From Comamonadaceae bacterium (GTDB taxonomy: Bacteria > Pseudomonadota > Gammaproteobacteria > Burkholderiales > Burkholderiaceae_C), in NCBI GenBank assembly GCA_947458345.1, contig CANHBU010000024.1, forward strand, positions 1 through 11,691: DNA of 11,691 bases, read 5' to 3'. Below the pieces are notes generated by a model. It was given only the letters and a program-made list of their open reading frames with translations. It did no database searches and was not told the origin of the DNA. The first letter of the stretch is position 1. Every line of letters starts with the position of its first letter. The translations under genes and the position numbers were made by a program. Below are positions 1 through 7,232 of this stretch, piece after piece.

Positions 1-229
1 CGGCTGGTTGCCACCGGTGGAAGCCCTGGGCTTTGTGCCGGGCTGGATCTGGCTGGGCCTGAAAACCTTTGTGGTGGTCACCATGTTCTTGTGGGTGCGC
101 GCCACCTTCCCGCGTTTTCGGTATGACCAGATCATGCGTCTGGGCTGGAAAATCTTTATTCCCGTCACCTTGGTGTGGCTGGTGGTGGTGGCGGTGTGGA
201 TGCACACCCCGTTCAATATCTGGAAGTAA
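1..229 (+). CDS. nuoH: NADH-quinone oxidoreductase subunit H, C-terminal fragment
   Basis: This is the 3' end of nuoH, open at the window edge: base 1 completes a codon and the readable frame starts at base 2, giving 75 residues before TAA. NuoH is the membrane subunit of complex I that joins the hydrophilic arm to the pump modules and forms much of the quinone chamber. The fragment shows a hydrophobic segment ending in [18 protein letters not shown], the conserved family motif that precedes the last helix. It then has the typical RLGWK segment, a final transmembrane helix rich in Val and Leu, and a short tail. The E. coli protein is about 325 residues, so roughly three quarters lies upstream. 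It is followed 3 bases later by nuoI, in the usual nuo order. The identification is secure from both sequence and context. Confidence 0.95.
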   Translation, partial: GWLPPVEALGFVPGWIWLGLKTFVVVTMFLWVRATFPRFRYDQIMRLGWKIFIPVTLVWLVVVAVWMHTPFNIWK

Positions 230-232
230 GCC

Positions 233-751
233 ATGAGCACTGAGACCCTGTCCCGGCCCTCGTCCTTCTCCCTGAAGGACTTCCTCTCCAGTTTCATGCT
301 CACTGAGCTGTTCAAGGGCATGGCCTTGACCGGCAAGTACATGTTCAGCCGCAAGATCACGGTGCAGTTCCCGGAAGAAAAGACGCCGCTGTCGCCGCGC
401 TTTCGCGGCCTGCATGCGCTGCGGCGTTATGAAAATGGCGAAGAGCGCTGCATCGCTTGCAAGCTGTGCGAGGCCGTTTGTCCGGCGCTGGCGATCACGA
501 TCGAATCGGATGTGCGTGACGACGGCAGCCGACGCACCACCCGCTATGACATCGATCTGACCAAGTGCATCTTTTGCGGATTTTGCGAGGAAAGCTGCCC
601 GGTCGACTCCATCGTCGAGACCCACATCCTCGAGTACCACGGCGAGAAACGGGGCGACCTGTATTTCACCAAAGAGATGTTGCTGGCCGTCGGCGACCGC
701 TATGAGGCCGAAATCGCGGCCAACAAAGCGGCCGATGCCAAGTACCGCTGA
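233..751 (+). CDS. nuoI: NADH-quinone oxidoreductase subunit I (two 4Fe-4S clusters)
   Basis: NuoI (172 aa) is the ferredoxin-like subunit at the base of the hydrophilic arm of complex I. It passes electrons through clusters N6a and N6b toward NuoB and quinone. Two CxxCxxCxxxCP motifs are visible: Cys73, 76, 79 and 83 ([12 protein letters not shown]), and Cys112, 115, 118 and 122 ([12 protein letters not shown]). In the 8Fe ferredoxin fold the last cysteine of each motif ligates the other cluster. An amphipathic N-terminus (about residues 12-40) precedes the domain, as expected for a subunit lying on the membrane. The length matches the family (E. coli 180 aa). The ATG at 233 is 3 bases after the nuoH stop, implying translational coupling. 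A 90-bp spacer without a clear hairpin or promoter follows. Confidence 0.97.
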   Translation: MSTETLSRPSSFSLKDFLSSFMLTELFKGMALTGKYMFSRKITVQFPEEKTPLSPRFRGLHALRRYENGEERCIACKLCEAVCPALAITIESDVRDDGSRRTTRYDIDLTKCIFCGFCEESCPVDSIVETHILEYHGEKRGDLYFTKEMLLAVGDRYEAEIAANKAADAKYR

Positions 752-841
752 AGCCCGCAAACCGATCCGCTGAACCGAACCGAGGAACACCTGCCCACCG
801 AGCGGCCCTAAAGCCGAGGGTGACAGAACCAAGCCAGAACC

Positions 842-1498
842 ATGGACGTCCAATCAGCCCTGTTTTATGCCTTTTCCGCGGTGCTGCTGTTTGCAGCGTT
901 TCGCGTGATCACGGCGCGCAATCCGGTCCACGCAGCCCTGTATCTCGTGCTGGCCTTCTTTCAGGCCGCCGCGCTTTGGCTCATGCTCAAGGCCGAGTTC
1001 CTGGCCATCACCCTGGTGCTGGTCTATGTGGGCGCCGTGATGGTCCTGTTTTTGTTTGTCGTGATGATGCTCGACATCAACATCGACAGCATGCGCAAGG
1101 GGTTCTGGAAACACTTTCCGCTTGCGGCGATCATGGGCGCCGTGATCGCCCTGGAGATGGCTGCCGTGCTGATGGGCGGTTTTCGCATCACCGCGCCGCC
1201 TGCCGCGGCCGCAGCGGCCCAGGCTGCCGCTGACTACTCCAACACCAAGGAGCTGGGCAAGGTGCTCTACACCGACTACCTGCTGCCGGTTCAGGCCGCG
1301 GCGGTTTTGCTCCTCGTGGCCATCATCGCAGCCATTGCGCTGACGCTGCGTGAGCGCAAAGACTCCAAGGCCATCGATCCGTCCGAGCAGGTGCGCGTCA
1401 AGCGCCGTGATCGCGTGCAACTGCTCAAGATCAAACCGAGCGAGATGGCGGCTGCGCCCGAGCCAGTTGCAGCTGCGGGCGAGGAGAAAAAAGCATGA
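842..1498 (+). CDS. nuoJ: NADH-quinone oxidoreductase subunit J
   Basis: NuoJ (218 aa) is a small membrane subunit of complex I whose third helix takes part in coupling quinone chemistry to proton pumping. Five hydrophobic segments can be seen, at about residues 3-23, 29-48, 53-77, 92-112 and 145-168. Helix 3 contains the highly conserved [17 protein letters not shown], with Tyr62 at the family's invariant tyrosine. The protein is longer than E. coli NuoJ (184 aa). The extra length is an Ala-rich stretch between helices 4 and 5 (residues 118-130) and a charged, Ala/Pro-rich C-terminal tail of about 50 residues. The ATG at 842 is the first start after an in-frame TGA at 821. No good Shine-Dalgarno sequence lies before it; GAGGG at 816-820 is too far away. 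The end overlaps nuoK by four bases (ATGA). Confidence 0.96.
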   Translation: MDVQSALFYAFSAVLLFAAFRVITARNPVHAALYLVLAFFQAAALWLMLKAEFLAITLVLVYVGAVMVLFLFVVMMLDINIDSMRKGFWKHFPLAAIMGAVIALEMAAVLMGGFRITAPPAAAAAAQAAADYSNTKELGKVLYTDYLLPVQAAAVLLLVAIIAAIALTLRERKDSKAIDPSEQVRVKRRDRVQLLKIKPSEMAAAPEPVAAAGEEKKA

Positions 1499-1800
1499 TT
1501 TCCCTGGGCCATTTTCTGAGCCTTGGCGGCTTGCTGTTTGCCATGTCGGTGATCGGTATCTTCTTGAACCGCAAGAACCTGATCGTGCTGCTCATGGCCA
1601 TCGAGCTCATGCTGTTGGCCGTGAACATGAATTTCGTCGCCTTTTCCTATTACCTGGGCGATATGGCCGGTCAGATTTTCGTCTTTTTCATCCTGACGGT
1701 TGCCGCCGCCGAGTCGGCTATCGGCCTGGCGATTTTGGTGCTCCTGTTTCGCAACAAGTCCAGCATCAACGTCGATGAGCTCAATGACCTCAAAGGCTAA
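1495..1800 (+). CDS. nuoK: NADH-quinone oxidoreductase subunit K
   Basis: NuoK (101 aa) is the MrpC-like membrane subunit of complex I, with three transmembrane helices (about residues 3-22, 28-50 and 60-84). The two essential membrane-embedded glutamates known as E36 and E72 in E. coli correspond to Glu37 (AIELML) and Glu73 ([10 protein letters not shown]). They form part of the central hydrophilic axis carrying protons through the membrane arm. The length equals the family norm. The ATG overlaps the nuoJ stop as ATGA, and GAGGAG at 1481-1486 provides a Shine-Dalgarno sequence, so translation is probably coupled to nuoJ. A 53-bp spacer separates it from nuoL. Confidence 0.97.
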   Translation: MISLGHFLSLGGLLFAMSVIGIFLNRKNLIVLLMAIELMLLAVNMNFVAFSYYLGDMAGQIFVFFILTVAAAESAIGLAILVLLFRNKSSINVDELNDLKG

Positions 1801-1839
1801 GCTGCGGCCAGGCCCTCTGATCCCCACGCCCTCACGCGC

Positions 1840-1857
1840 ATGAGAACCACACGATGA
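1840..1857 (+). other. Possible five-codon minicistron before nuoL
   Basis: In the nuoK-nuoL spacer an ATG at 1840 opens a five-codon frame (MRTTR) whose TGA at 1855-1857 overlaps the nuoL ATG at 1854 as ATGA. The nuoL start itself has only a weak GAGA at 1842-1845 as a Shine-Dalgarno candidate. Terminating ribosomes could reinitiate on nuoL. The frame is short enough to be chance, and nothing else supports translation. Confidence 0.2.
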
Positions 1858-3869
1858 GTCAAACGCTTAATGCCCACACCTTGCTGGCCGTGCCGATGGC
1901 GCCGCTGATCGGCTCTCTGCTGGCGGGGGTGCTGGGCACCGCCCTGGGCGGCAACCGCATCGGCCGCAAGCTCAGCCACACCTTCACCATCTTGGGTGTG
2001 CTGCTGTCCTTCATTTTGTCGGCCGTCACGCTCAAGGCGGTGGCCGTCGATGGTGCCCATTTCAACGAAACCCTCTACACCTGGATGGTGGTCGGCGGCC
2101 TGAAGATGGAGGTGGGTTTTCTGGTCGATGGCCTGACGGCCATGATGATGGTGGTGGTCACCTTTGTCTCCTTGATGGTGCACCTCTACACCATCGGCTA
2201 CATGCACGAGGACGAAGGCTACAACCGCTTCTTTGCCTACATTTCGCTCTTTACGTTTTCCATGCTGATGCTCGTGATGAGCAACAACATGCTCCAGCTG
2301 TTTTTTGGCTGGGAGGCGGTGGGTCTGGTGTCTTACTTGCTGATCGGCTTTTGGTTCAACAAGCCGACGGCCATCTTTGCCAATATGAAGGCTTTCCTGG
2401 TCAACCGGGTGGGTGATTTCGGCTTCATTTTGGGCATCGGCTTGATCGCGGCCTACGCAGGCTCGCTGAACTATGGCGAAGTCTTTGCCAAGGGCAACGA
2501 GTTGGCGGCCTTGAAGTTTCCCGGCAGCGACTGGATGCTCATCACGGTGATTTGTATTTGTCTGTTTGTTGGCGCCATGGGCAAGTCAGCGCAGTTTCCC
2601 TTGCACGTCTGGCTGCCCGATTCGATGGAAGGCCCGACACCGATCTCGGCCCTGATTCATGCCGCCACCATGGTCACCGCCGGTATCTTTATGGTCGCCC
2701 GCATGTCGCCTCTGTACGAGCTGTCGGCCACCGCGCTCAACTTTATCTTGGTCATCGGTGCGATCACGGCCTTGTTTATGGGTTTCCTGGGCATCATCCA
2801 GAACGACATCAAGCGCGTTGTGGCCTATTCGACCCTGTCGCAGCTGGGCTACATGACCGTGGCCTTGGGCGCGTCGGCGTATTCGGTCGCCGTGTTTCAC
2901 CTGATGACGCATGCGTTTTTCAAGGCGCTGCTCTTCTTGGCCGCGGGCTCGGTCATCATGGGCGTGCATCACAACCAGGACATCCGCTGGATGGGAGGCT
3001 TGCGCAAATACATGCCGCTGACCTGGATCACCTCGCTGCTGGGCTCCCTGGCGCTCATTGGCACCCCCCTGTTCTCGGGCTTTTACTCCAAGGACAGCAT
3101 CATTGAAACCGTGCATTTCAGCAATCTGCCCGCTTCGGGCTTTGCCTATTTTGCGGTGCTCGCCGGTGTGTTTGTGACCGCGTTTTATTCGTTCCGGATG
3201 TATTTCCTGGTGTTTCACGGCAAGGAGCGCTTTGACCAAAATCCCGAGGTGCACGGCGATCACGGCGATCACGGCCATCACGGTGACAAGCCGCACGAGT
3301 CGCCCTGGGTGGTCACGGTGCCCTTGATGCTGCTGGCTATTCCCTCGGTGCTGATTGGCTACTACACCATAGAGCCCATGCTCTTTGGCGACTTCTTCAA
3401 GGGCGCGATCACCGTCAATGCCCAGGCCCATCCGGCGATGGCTGAGTTTGCCAAGATCTTCCACGGTCCGATGGCCATGGCCAGCCACGCCTTGTCGACG
3501 CCGCCGTTCTGGCTGGCCTTGGCGGGCGTGGTGACCGCCTGGTACTTCTACCTGATCAATCCATCGGTGCCGGCTGCGATCGGCCGGTCTTTGCGGCCCT
3601 TGGTTGTCCTTCTGGAGAACAAGTACTACATGGACTGGTTCAATGAGCACGTGCTGGCCCGCGCGGCCCGCGGCTTGGGGCTGGGCTTGTGGAAGGGCGG
3701 CGATCAGGCGGTGATCGACGGTGCTGTGGTCAATGGCTCCTGGCGCCTCGTGGCCTGGGTCTCGGCGGCGGTGCGCCAGTTGCAGTCGGGCTTTATCTAC
3801 CACTATGCGCTGGCCATGATCATCGGCATCTTCTTGCTGATGACCTGGTTCGTCTGGCTCAACAAATAA
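1854..3869 (+). CDS. nuoL: NADH-quinone oxidoreductase subunit L (distal antiporter-like pump)
   Basis: NuoL (671 aa) is the distal Mrp-antiporter-like pump of complex I, with the long lateral C-terminal helix that clamps the membrane arm. Residues matching key E. coli positions are present: Glu154 in GWEAVGLVSY (E144), Lys244 in MGKSAQFPLHVWLPD (K229), His269 in LIHAATMVTAG (H254), Lys357 in HAFFKALLF (K342) and Lys413 in FSGFYSKD (K399). The usual order of motifs is intact with no frameshift. It is longer than E. coli NuoL (613 aa), partly because of a His/Asp-rich hydrophilic loop at residues 467-481. The C-terminal part (about residues 545-671) contains the NKYYMDWFNEHV segment before the last helix. 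The ATG at 1854 starts the conserved N-terminus. Together with nuoM, 12 bp downstream, it forms the end of the membrane arm. Confidence 0.97.
   Translation: MSQTLNAHTLLAVPMAPLIGSLLAGVLGTALGGNRIGRKLSHTFTILGVLLSFILSAVTLKAVAVDGAHFNETLYTWMVVGGLKMEVGFLVDGLTAMMMVVVTFVSLMVHLYTIGYMHEDEGYNRFFAYISLFTFSMLMLVMSNNMLQLFFGWEAVGLVSYLLIGFWFNKPTAIFANMKAFLVNRVGDFGFILGIGLIAAYAGSLNYGEVFAKGNELAALKFPGSDWMLITVICICLFVGAMGKSAQFPLHVWLPDSMEGPTPISALIHAATMVTAGIFMVARMSPLYELSATALNFILVIGAITALFMGFLGIIQNDIKRVVAYSTLSQLGYMTVALGASAYSVAVFHLMTHAFFKALLFLAAGSVIMGVHHNQDIRWMGGLRKYMPLTWITSLLGSLALIGTPLFSGFYSKDSIIETVHFSNLPASGFAYFAVLAGVFVTAFYSFRMYFLVFHGKERFDQNPEVHGDHGDHGHHGDKPHESPWVVTVPLMLLAIPSVLIGYYTIEPMLFGDFFKGAITVNAQAHPAMAEFAKIFHGPMAMASHALSTPPFWLALAGVVTAWYFYLINPSVPAAIGRSLRPLVVLLENKYYMDWFNEHVLARAARGLGLGLWKGGDQAVIDGAVVNGSWRLVAWVSAAVRQLQSGFIYHYALAMIIGIFLLMTWFVWLNK
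3252..3287 (+). repeat. Four tandem 9-bp units encoding a His-Gly-Asp loop in nuoL
   Basis: Four consecutive 9-base units (CACGGCGAT, CACGGCGAT, CACGGCCAT, CACGGTGAC) run in frame inside nuoL. They encode HGD-HGD-HGH-HGD at residues 467-478. The first two units are identical and the others differ at one and two bases, which suggests growth by slippage. The loop lies in a hydrophilic connection between transmembrane helices, a place of variable length in NuoL. Confidence 0.85.
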
Positions 3870-3870
3870 A

Positions 3871-3876
3871 AGAGGG
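3871..3876 (+). promoter_or_regulatory. Shine-Dalgarno sequence of nuoM
   Basis: AGAGGG lies five bases before the nuoM ATG at 3882 and just after the nuoL TAA. It is the clearest ribosome binding site of the complex I genes in this window and fixes the nuoM start. Confidence 0.7.
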
Positions 3877-3881
3877 TACAC

Positions 3882-5357
3882 ATGGCTTTGCTGAGCCTGG
3901 CGATCTGGACGCCTATCGTTTTTGGAGTGGTCTTGCTGGCCCTGGGTCGCGATGAGCACGTCAAGGCGGTGCGCGCACTGGCCTTGATGGGCGCGCTCAT
4001 CAGCCTTTTGCTGACCCTGCCCTTGTATCTGCAGTTCCAGTACGACACGAGTGCCATGCAGTTCGTCGAAAAAGCGGACTGGATTGCGCACTTCAATGTG
4101 CACTACCACCTCGGGGTGGACGGCATTTCCCTCTGGTTCGTGCTGCTGACGGCCTTCATCACGGTCATCGTGGTGATCGCGGGCTGGGAGGTGATCGAGT
4201 ACCGGGTCAACCAGTACATGGGCGCCTTTCTCATCCTCTCAGGGCTGATGATCGGGGTGTTCACCGCGCTCGATGCGATGCTGTTTTTTGTCTTCTTCGA
4301 GGCCACGCTGATCCCGATGTACCTGATCATCGGCATCTGGGGCGGGCCCAACAAGATCTACGCGGCCTTCAAGTTCTTTCTCTACACCTTGCTGGGCTCT
4401 TTGCTCATGTTGGTGGCACTGGTCTACCTGTACAACAAGTCCGGTGGCAGCTTTGACCTCGCACAGTGGCACAAACTGCCGCTGGACATGACGACGCAGA
4501 CCTTGCTGTTCTTCGCCTTTTTTGCAGCGTTTGCGGTCAAGGTGCCGATGTGGCCGGTGCACACCTGGCTGCCCGATGTACACGTGGAGGCGCCCACGGG
4601 CGGCTCGGCCGTGCTGGCGGCGATCATGCTTAAGCTGGGCGCCTATGGTTTCCTGCGCTTTTCCATGCCGATCGCCCCCGATGCTTCGCGCGAGTGGGCC
4701 TGGCTGATGATCGCTTTGTCGCTGGTTGCGGTGATCTACGTCGGCTTGGTGGCCATGGTTCAGCAGGACATGAAAAAGCTGGTGGCTTACTCGTCGGTGG
4801 CGCACATGGGCTTTGTCACCCTGGGCTTTTTCATCTTCAACGATTTGGGCGTGGCCGGTGGCCTGGTGCAGATGATTGCCCATGGCTTTGTCTCGGGCGC
4901 CATGTTCCTGTGCATTGGAGTGCTCTACGACCGCGTGCACTCGCGCGAAATCGCCAGCTACGGCGGCGTGATCAACACCATGCCCAAGTTTGCCGCTTTT
5001 TCGCTGCTGTTTGCCATGGCCAACTGCGGCCTGCCGGGAACAGCCGGCTTCGTTGGCGAATGGATGGTGATTCTGGGGGCGGTCAAGTACAACTTCTGGA
5101 TCGGTATGGCGGCCGCCAGTGCCTTGATTTTTGGCGCGGCCTACACCTTGTGGATGTTCAAGCGCGTCTACCTGGGCCCTGTGGCCAATGATGACGTGAA
5201 AAACCTGAGCGACATCAACCACCGTGAATTTCTGGTGCTCGGCTTGCTTGCGCTGGCCGTGCTGTACATGGGGATCTACCCCAAGCCTTTTACCGATGTC
5301 ATGGACGCTTCAGTGGCCGACTTGCTCAAGCATGTGGCCCTGTCCAAGCTGAACTGA
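3882..5357 (+). CDS. nuoM: NADH-quinone oxidoreductase subunit M (antiporter-like pump)
   Basis: NuoM (491 aa) is the middle antiporter-like proton pump of the complex I membrane arm, with about 14 hydrophobic helices. All four best-studied E. coli positions have equivalents: Glu140 in FFEATLIPMY (E144), Lys220 in AFAVKVPMWP (K234), Lys251 in IMLKLGAYGF (K265) and Glu393 in AGFVGEWMVI (E407). Offsets are constant on either side of the loop after helix 6, so no pump residue is missing. The motif VPMWPVHTWLPDVHVEAPT marks the proton-conducting discontinuous helix 7 region. The length is close to the E. coli protein (509 aa). The ATG at 3882 has a good Shine-Dalgarno sequence five bases upstream. 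A 34-bp spacer separates it from nuoN. Confidence 0.97.
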   Translation: MALLSLAIWTPIVFGVVLLALGRDEHVKAVRALALMGALISLLLTLPLYLQFQYDTSAMQFVEKADWIAHFNVHYHLGVDGISLWFVLLTAFITVIVVIAGWEVIEYRVNQYMGAFLILSGLMIGVFTALDAMLFFVFFEATLIPMYLIIGIWGGPNKIYAAFKFFLYTLLGSLLMLVALVYLYNKSGGSFDLAQWHKLPLDMTTQTLLFFAFFAAFAVKVPMWPVHTWLPDVHVEAPTGGSAVLAAIMLKLGAYGFLRFSMPIAPDASREWAWLMIALSLVAVIYVGLVAMVQQDMKKLVAYSSVAHMGFVTLGFFIFNDLGVAGGLVQMIAHGFVSGAMFLCIGVLYDRVHSREIASYGGVINTMPKFAAFSLLFAMANCGLPGTAGFVGEWMVILGAVKYNFWIGMAAASALIFGAAYTLWMFKRVYLGPVANDDVKNLSDINHREFLVLGLLALAVLYMGIYPKPFTDVMDASVADLLKHVALSKLN

Positions 5358-5391
5358 GCCGGCCGACGCGACAACAATTCAGAGTCTTCCC

Positions 5392-6894
5392 ATGATTGAC
5401 ACACTCAGCTGGTTCGTGGTCTACCCGGAAATCATCCTGCTCGTCATGGCCTGCGTGATTGCCCTGGTCGACCTGGGCGTGCGCAGCCCAGGCCGGGGCC
5501 TGACCTATGGGCTCACTTTGCTCACGCTGGCCTGGGTGGCCATCGTCACCGCCTCACACGCCCTGGCGGGCGAGACCGTCTACGGCTTTGGCAAGATGGT
5601 GGTCAGCGAGCCCATGGGCAACTGGCTCAAGTGCTTTGCATCCCTGGCCCTGATGGCCACCATCGTCTACGGCCGGCCTTACGCGGCCGACCGAGACATG
5701 CTGCGCGGTGGCGAGGTCTTCACCTTGGGCCTGGCCTCGCTGCTCGGTGCGTTCTTGATGATCTCGGGCCACAATTTCCTGGTGCTCTACATGGGTCTGG
5801 AGTTGATGACCCTGTCGAGCTACGCCATGGTGGCCCTGCGCCGTGATCAGGCCAGAGCCACCGAGGCGGCCATGAAGTACTTCGTGCTCGGCGCGCTGGC
5901 CTCGGGTTTCTTGCTTTACGGCCTGTCCATGATTTATGGCGCCACCGGCAGCCTGGATGTGTCCGAAGTGTTCAAGGCCATCGTCAGCCGCGAGGTCAAG
6001 CACCAGGTGCTGGTGTTCGGCCTGGTCTTCGTGGTGGCCGGCCTGGCCTTCAAGATCGGTGCCGTGCCTTTTCACATGTGGTTGCCCGATGTCTATCATG
6101 GCGCGCCCACGGCGGTTACCCTGGCCATTGGTGCTGCGCCTCAGTTGGCGGCCTTTGCGATCGTGATCCGGATTTTGGTGCAGGGTCTGTTGCCCTTGGC
6201 CATTGATTGGCAGCAGATGCTCGGCGTGCTGGCGGTCGGCTCCTTGCTGATTGGCAATCTGGCTGCGGTGGCCCAAACCAATCTCAAGCGCATGCTGGCC
6301 TTCTCGACGATAGCCCAAATGGGATTTCTTCTGTTGGCCATGCTCGCAGGCGTGGTCGGCGGCGATATGGTCAATGCGCAGTCGGCCTATGGCGCTGCCA
6401 TGTTTTATGTGGTCACCTATGTGCTGACCACCCTGGCCGTCTTTGGCGTGATCATGCTGCTGGCCCGCCAGGGCTTCGAGTCCGAAGAAATCGCGGATCT
6501 GGCCGGCTTGAATCAGCGCAGCCCCTTGTATGCCGGTGTTATGGCGGTGGGCATGTTTTCACTGGCAGGCGTGCCCCCGTTGGTGGGTTTTTACGCCAAG
6601 CTGTCGGTGCTCGATGCCTTGATCTCGGCGCAAGGTACTGAATACATGGTTTTGGCGATCTTTGCGGTGCTGATTTCTCTGGTGGGTGCTTTCTATTACC
6701 TCAGAGTGGTCAAGGTGATGTACTTCGACCCGGTTCCTGCCCATGTCGCGGTGCCGATCGAGGCCGGCCGGGATGTGCGGGTGGTGCTTACGCTCAATGC
6801 GGGTTTGATTGTCTTAGTCGGTTTTCTGCCAGGGGGATTGATGAGCCTGTGCGCGCAATCGATGGGCAGCGTGCTCAAATCCTTGGGTTCCTGA
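5392..6894 (+). CDS. nuoN: NADH-quinone oxidoreductase subunit N (proximal antiporter-like pump)
   Basis: NuoN (500 aa) is the antiporter-like pump nearest the quinone site. Residues matching E. coli are Glu137 in GLELMTLSSY (E133), Lys221 in AFKIGAVPFHMWLPD (K217) and Lys403 in GFYAKLSVLD (K395). With the same offset of four, the position of the TM8 lysine K247 falls on Gln251 (codon CAG at 6142-6144, in AIGAAPQLAAF), so this lysine appears to be absent. Otherwise the sequence is intact, with about 14 hydrophobic helices and no frameshift, and its length is close to the E. coli protein (485 aa). The ATG at 5392 has AGAG at 5381-5384 as a modest Shine-Dalgarno. It closes the complex I subunit series and is followed by the DUF2818 gene 28 bp later. 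Confidence 0.97.
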   Translation: MIDTLSWFVVYPEIILLVMACVIALVDLGVRSPGRGLTYGLTLLTLAWVAIVTASHALAGETVYGFGKMVVSEPMGNWLKCFASLALMATIVYGRPYAADRDMLRGGEVFTLGLASLLGAFLMISGHNFLVLYMGLELMTLSSYAMVALRRDQARATEAAMKYFVLGALASGFLLYGLSMIYGATGSLDVSEVFKAIVSREVKHQVLVFGLVFVVAGLAFKIGAVPFHMWLPDVYHGAPTAVTLAIGAAPQLAAFAIVIRILVQGLLPLAIDWQQMLGVLAVGSLLIGNLAAVAQTNLKRMLAFSTIAQMGFLLLAMLAGVVGGDMVNAQSAYGAAMFYVVTYVLTTLAVFGVIMLLARQGFESEEIADLAGLNQRSPLYAGVMAVGMFSLAGVPPLVGFYAKLSVLDALISAQGTEYMVLAIFAVLISLVGAFYYLRVVKVMYFDPVPAHVAVPIEAGRDVRVVLTLNAGLIVLVGFLPGGLMSLCAQSMGSVLKSLGS

Positions 6895-6922
6895 CCTTTA
6901 CTCGAATCTCTTTTTTTCATCC

Positions 6923-7231
6923 ATGACCGCATCGAATCTGGCCTGGGTGGTGATCATCCTGGCCCTTGTGGCAGCCAATCTGCCCTTCTTGAGCAACCGG
7001 CTTTTCTTTTTGCGGGCGATGGCGGTACCGAAATCTCTGGCTTGGCGCCTGCTGGAGTTGGTGATCTTGTATTTCCTCGTAGGCGCATTTGCCCTGGCGC
7101 TCGAGCGCAGCATCGGCCGAGTCGCCCCCCAAGGCTGGGAGTTTTACGCCGTTACGGGCTGTCTGTTTTTGACGCTGGCCTTCCCCGGCTTCGTTTACCG
7201 TTACCTCTACAAGCGCAGGCAGGCGCTTTGA
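6923..7231 (+). CDS. DUF2818 family membrane protein
   Basis: This 102-residue protein of unknown function matches my memory of DUF2818, a family found next to nuoN in betaproteobacteria. Three hydrophobic segments are visible at about residues 5-22, 41-61 and 74-92. Family-like features are the ANLPFLSNRLFF motif after helix 1, a short basic loop, the ALERSIGRVAPQGWEFY loop, and a basic C-terminus (KRRQ). It is small, and its position directly after the complex I subunits suggests an accessory or assembly role, which is inference only. The ATG at 6923 fits the family start. It lacks a Shine-Dalgarno sequence and follows a pyrimidine-rich tract with seven Ts (6911-6917). Its stop lies one base before the Nudix GTG, implying a shared transcript. 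Confidence 0.85.
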   Translation: MTASNLAWVVIILALVAANLPFLSNRLFFLRAMAVPKSLAWRLLELVILYFLVGAFALALERSIGRVAPQGWEFYAVTGCLFLTLAFPGFVYRYLYKRRQAL

Positions 7232-7232
7232 T

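Noticed and set aside
2586..4109. Long minus-strand open frame of about 507 codons opposite nuoL and nuoM
   Set aside because: It lies antisense to two intact complex I genes, is rich in His, Gln, Arg and Gly as expected from reverse reading of GC-rich code, and has no recognisable domain.
4239..5222. Minus-strand open frame opposite nuoM
   Set aside because: It has the same low-complexity composition as other antisense frames and overlaps a fully conserved gene; no family features are seen.
5554..6318. Minus-strand open frame opposite nuoN
   Set aside because: It is an antisense shadow of nuoN without any domain or ribosome binding site.
6911..6917. T7 run after nuoN as an intrinsic terminator
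   Set aside because: No hairpin precedes it in the 16 bases after the nuoN stop, and the next gene starts six bases later.
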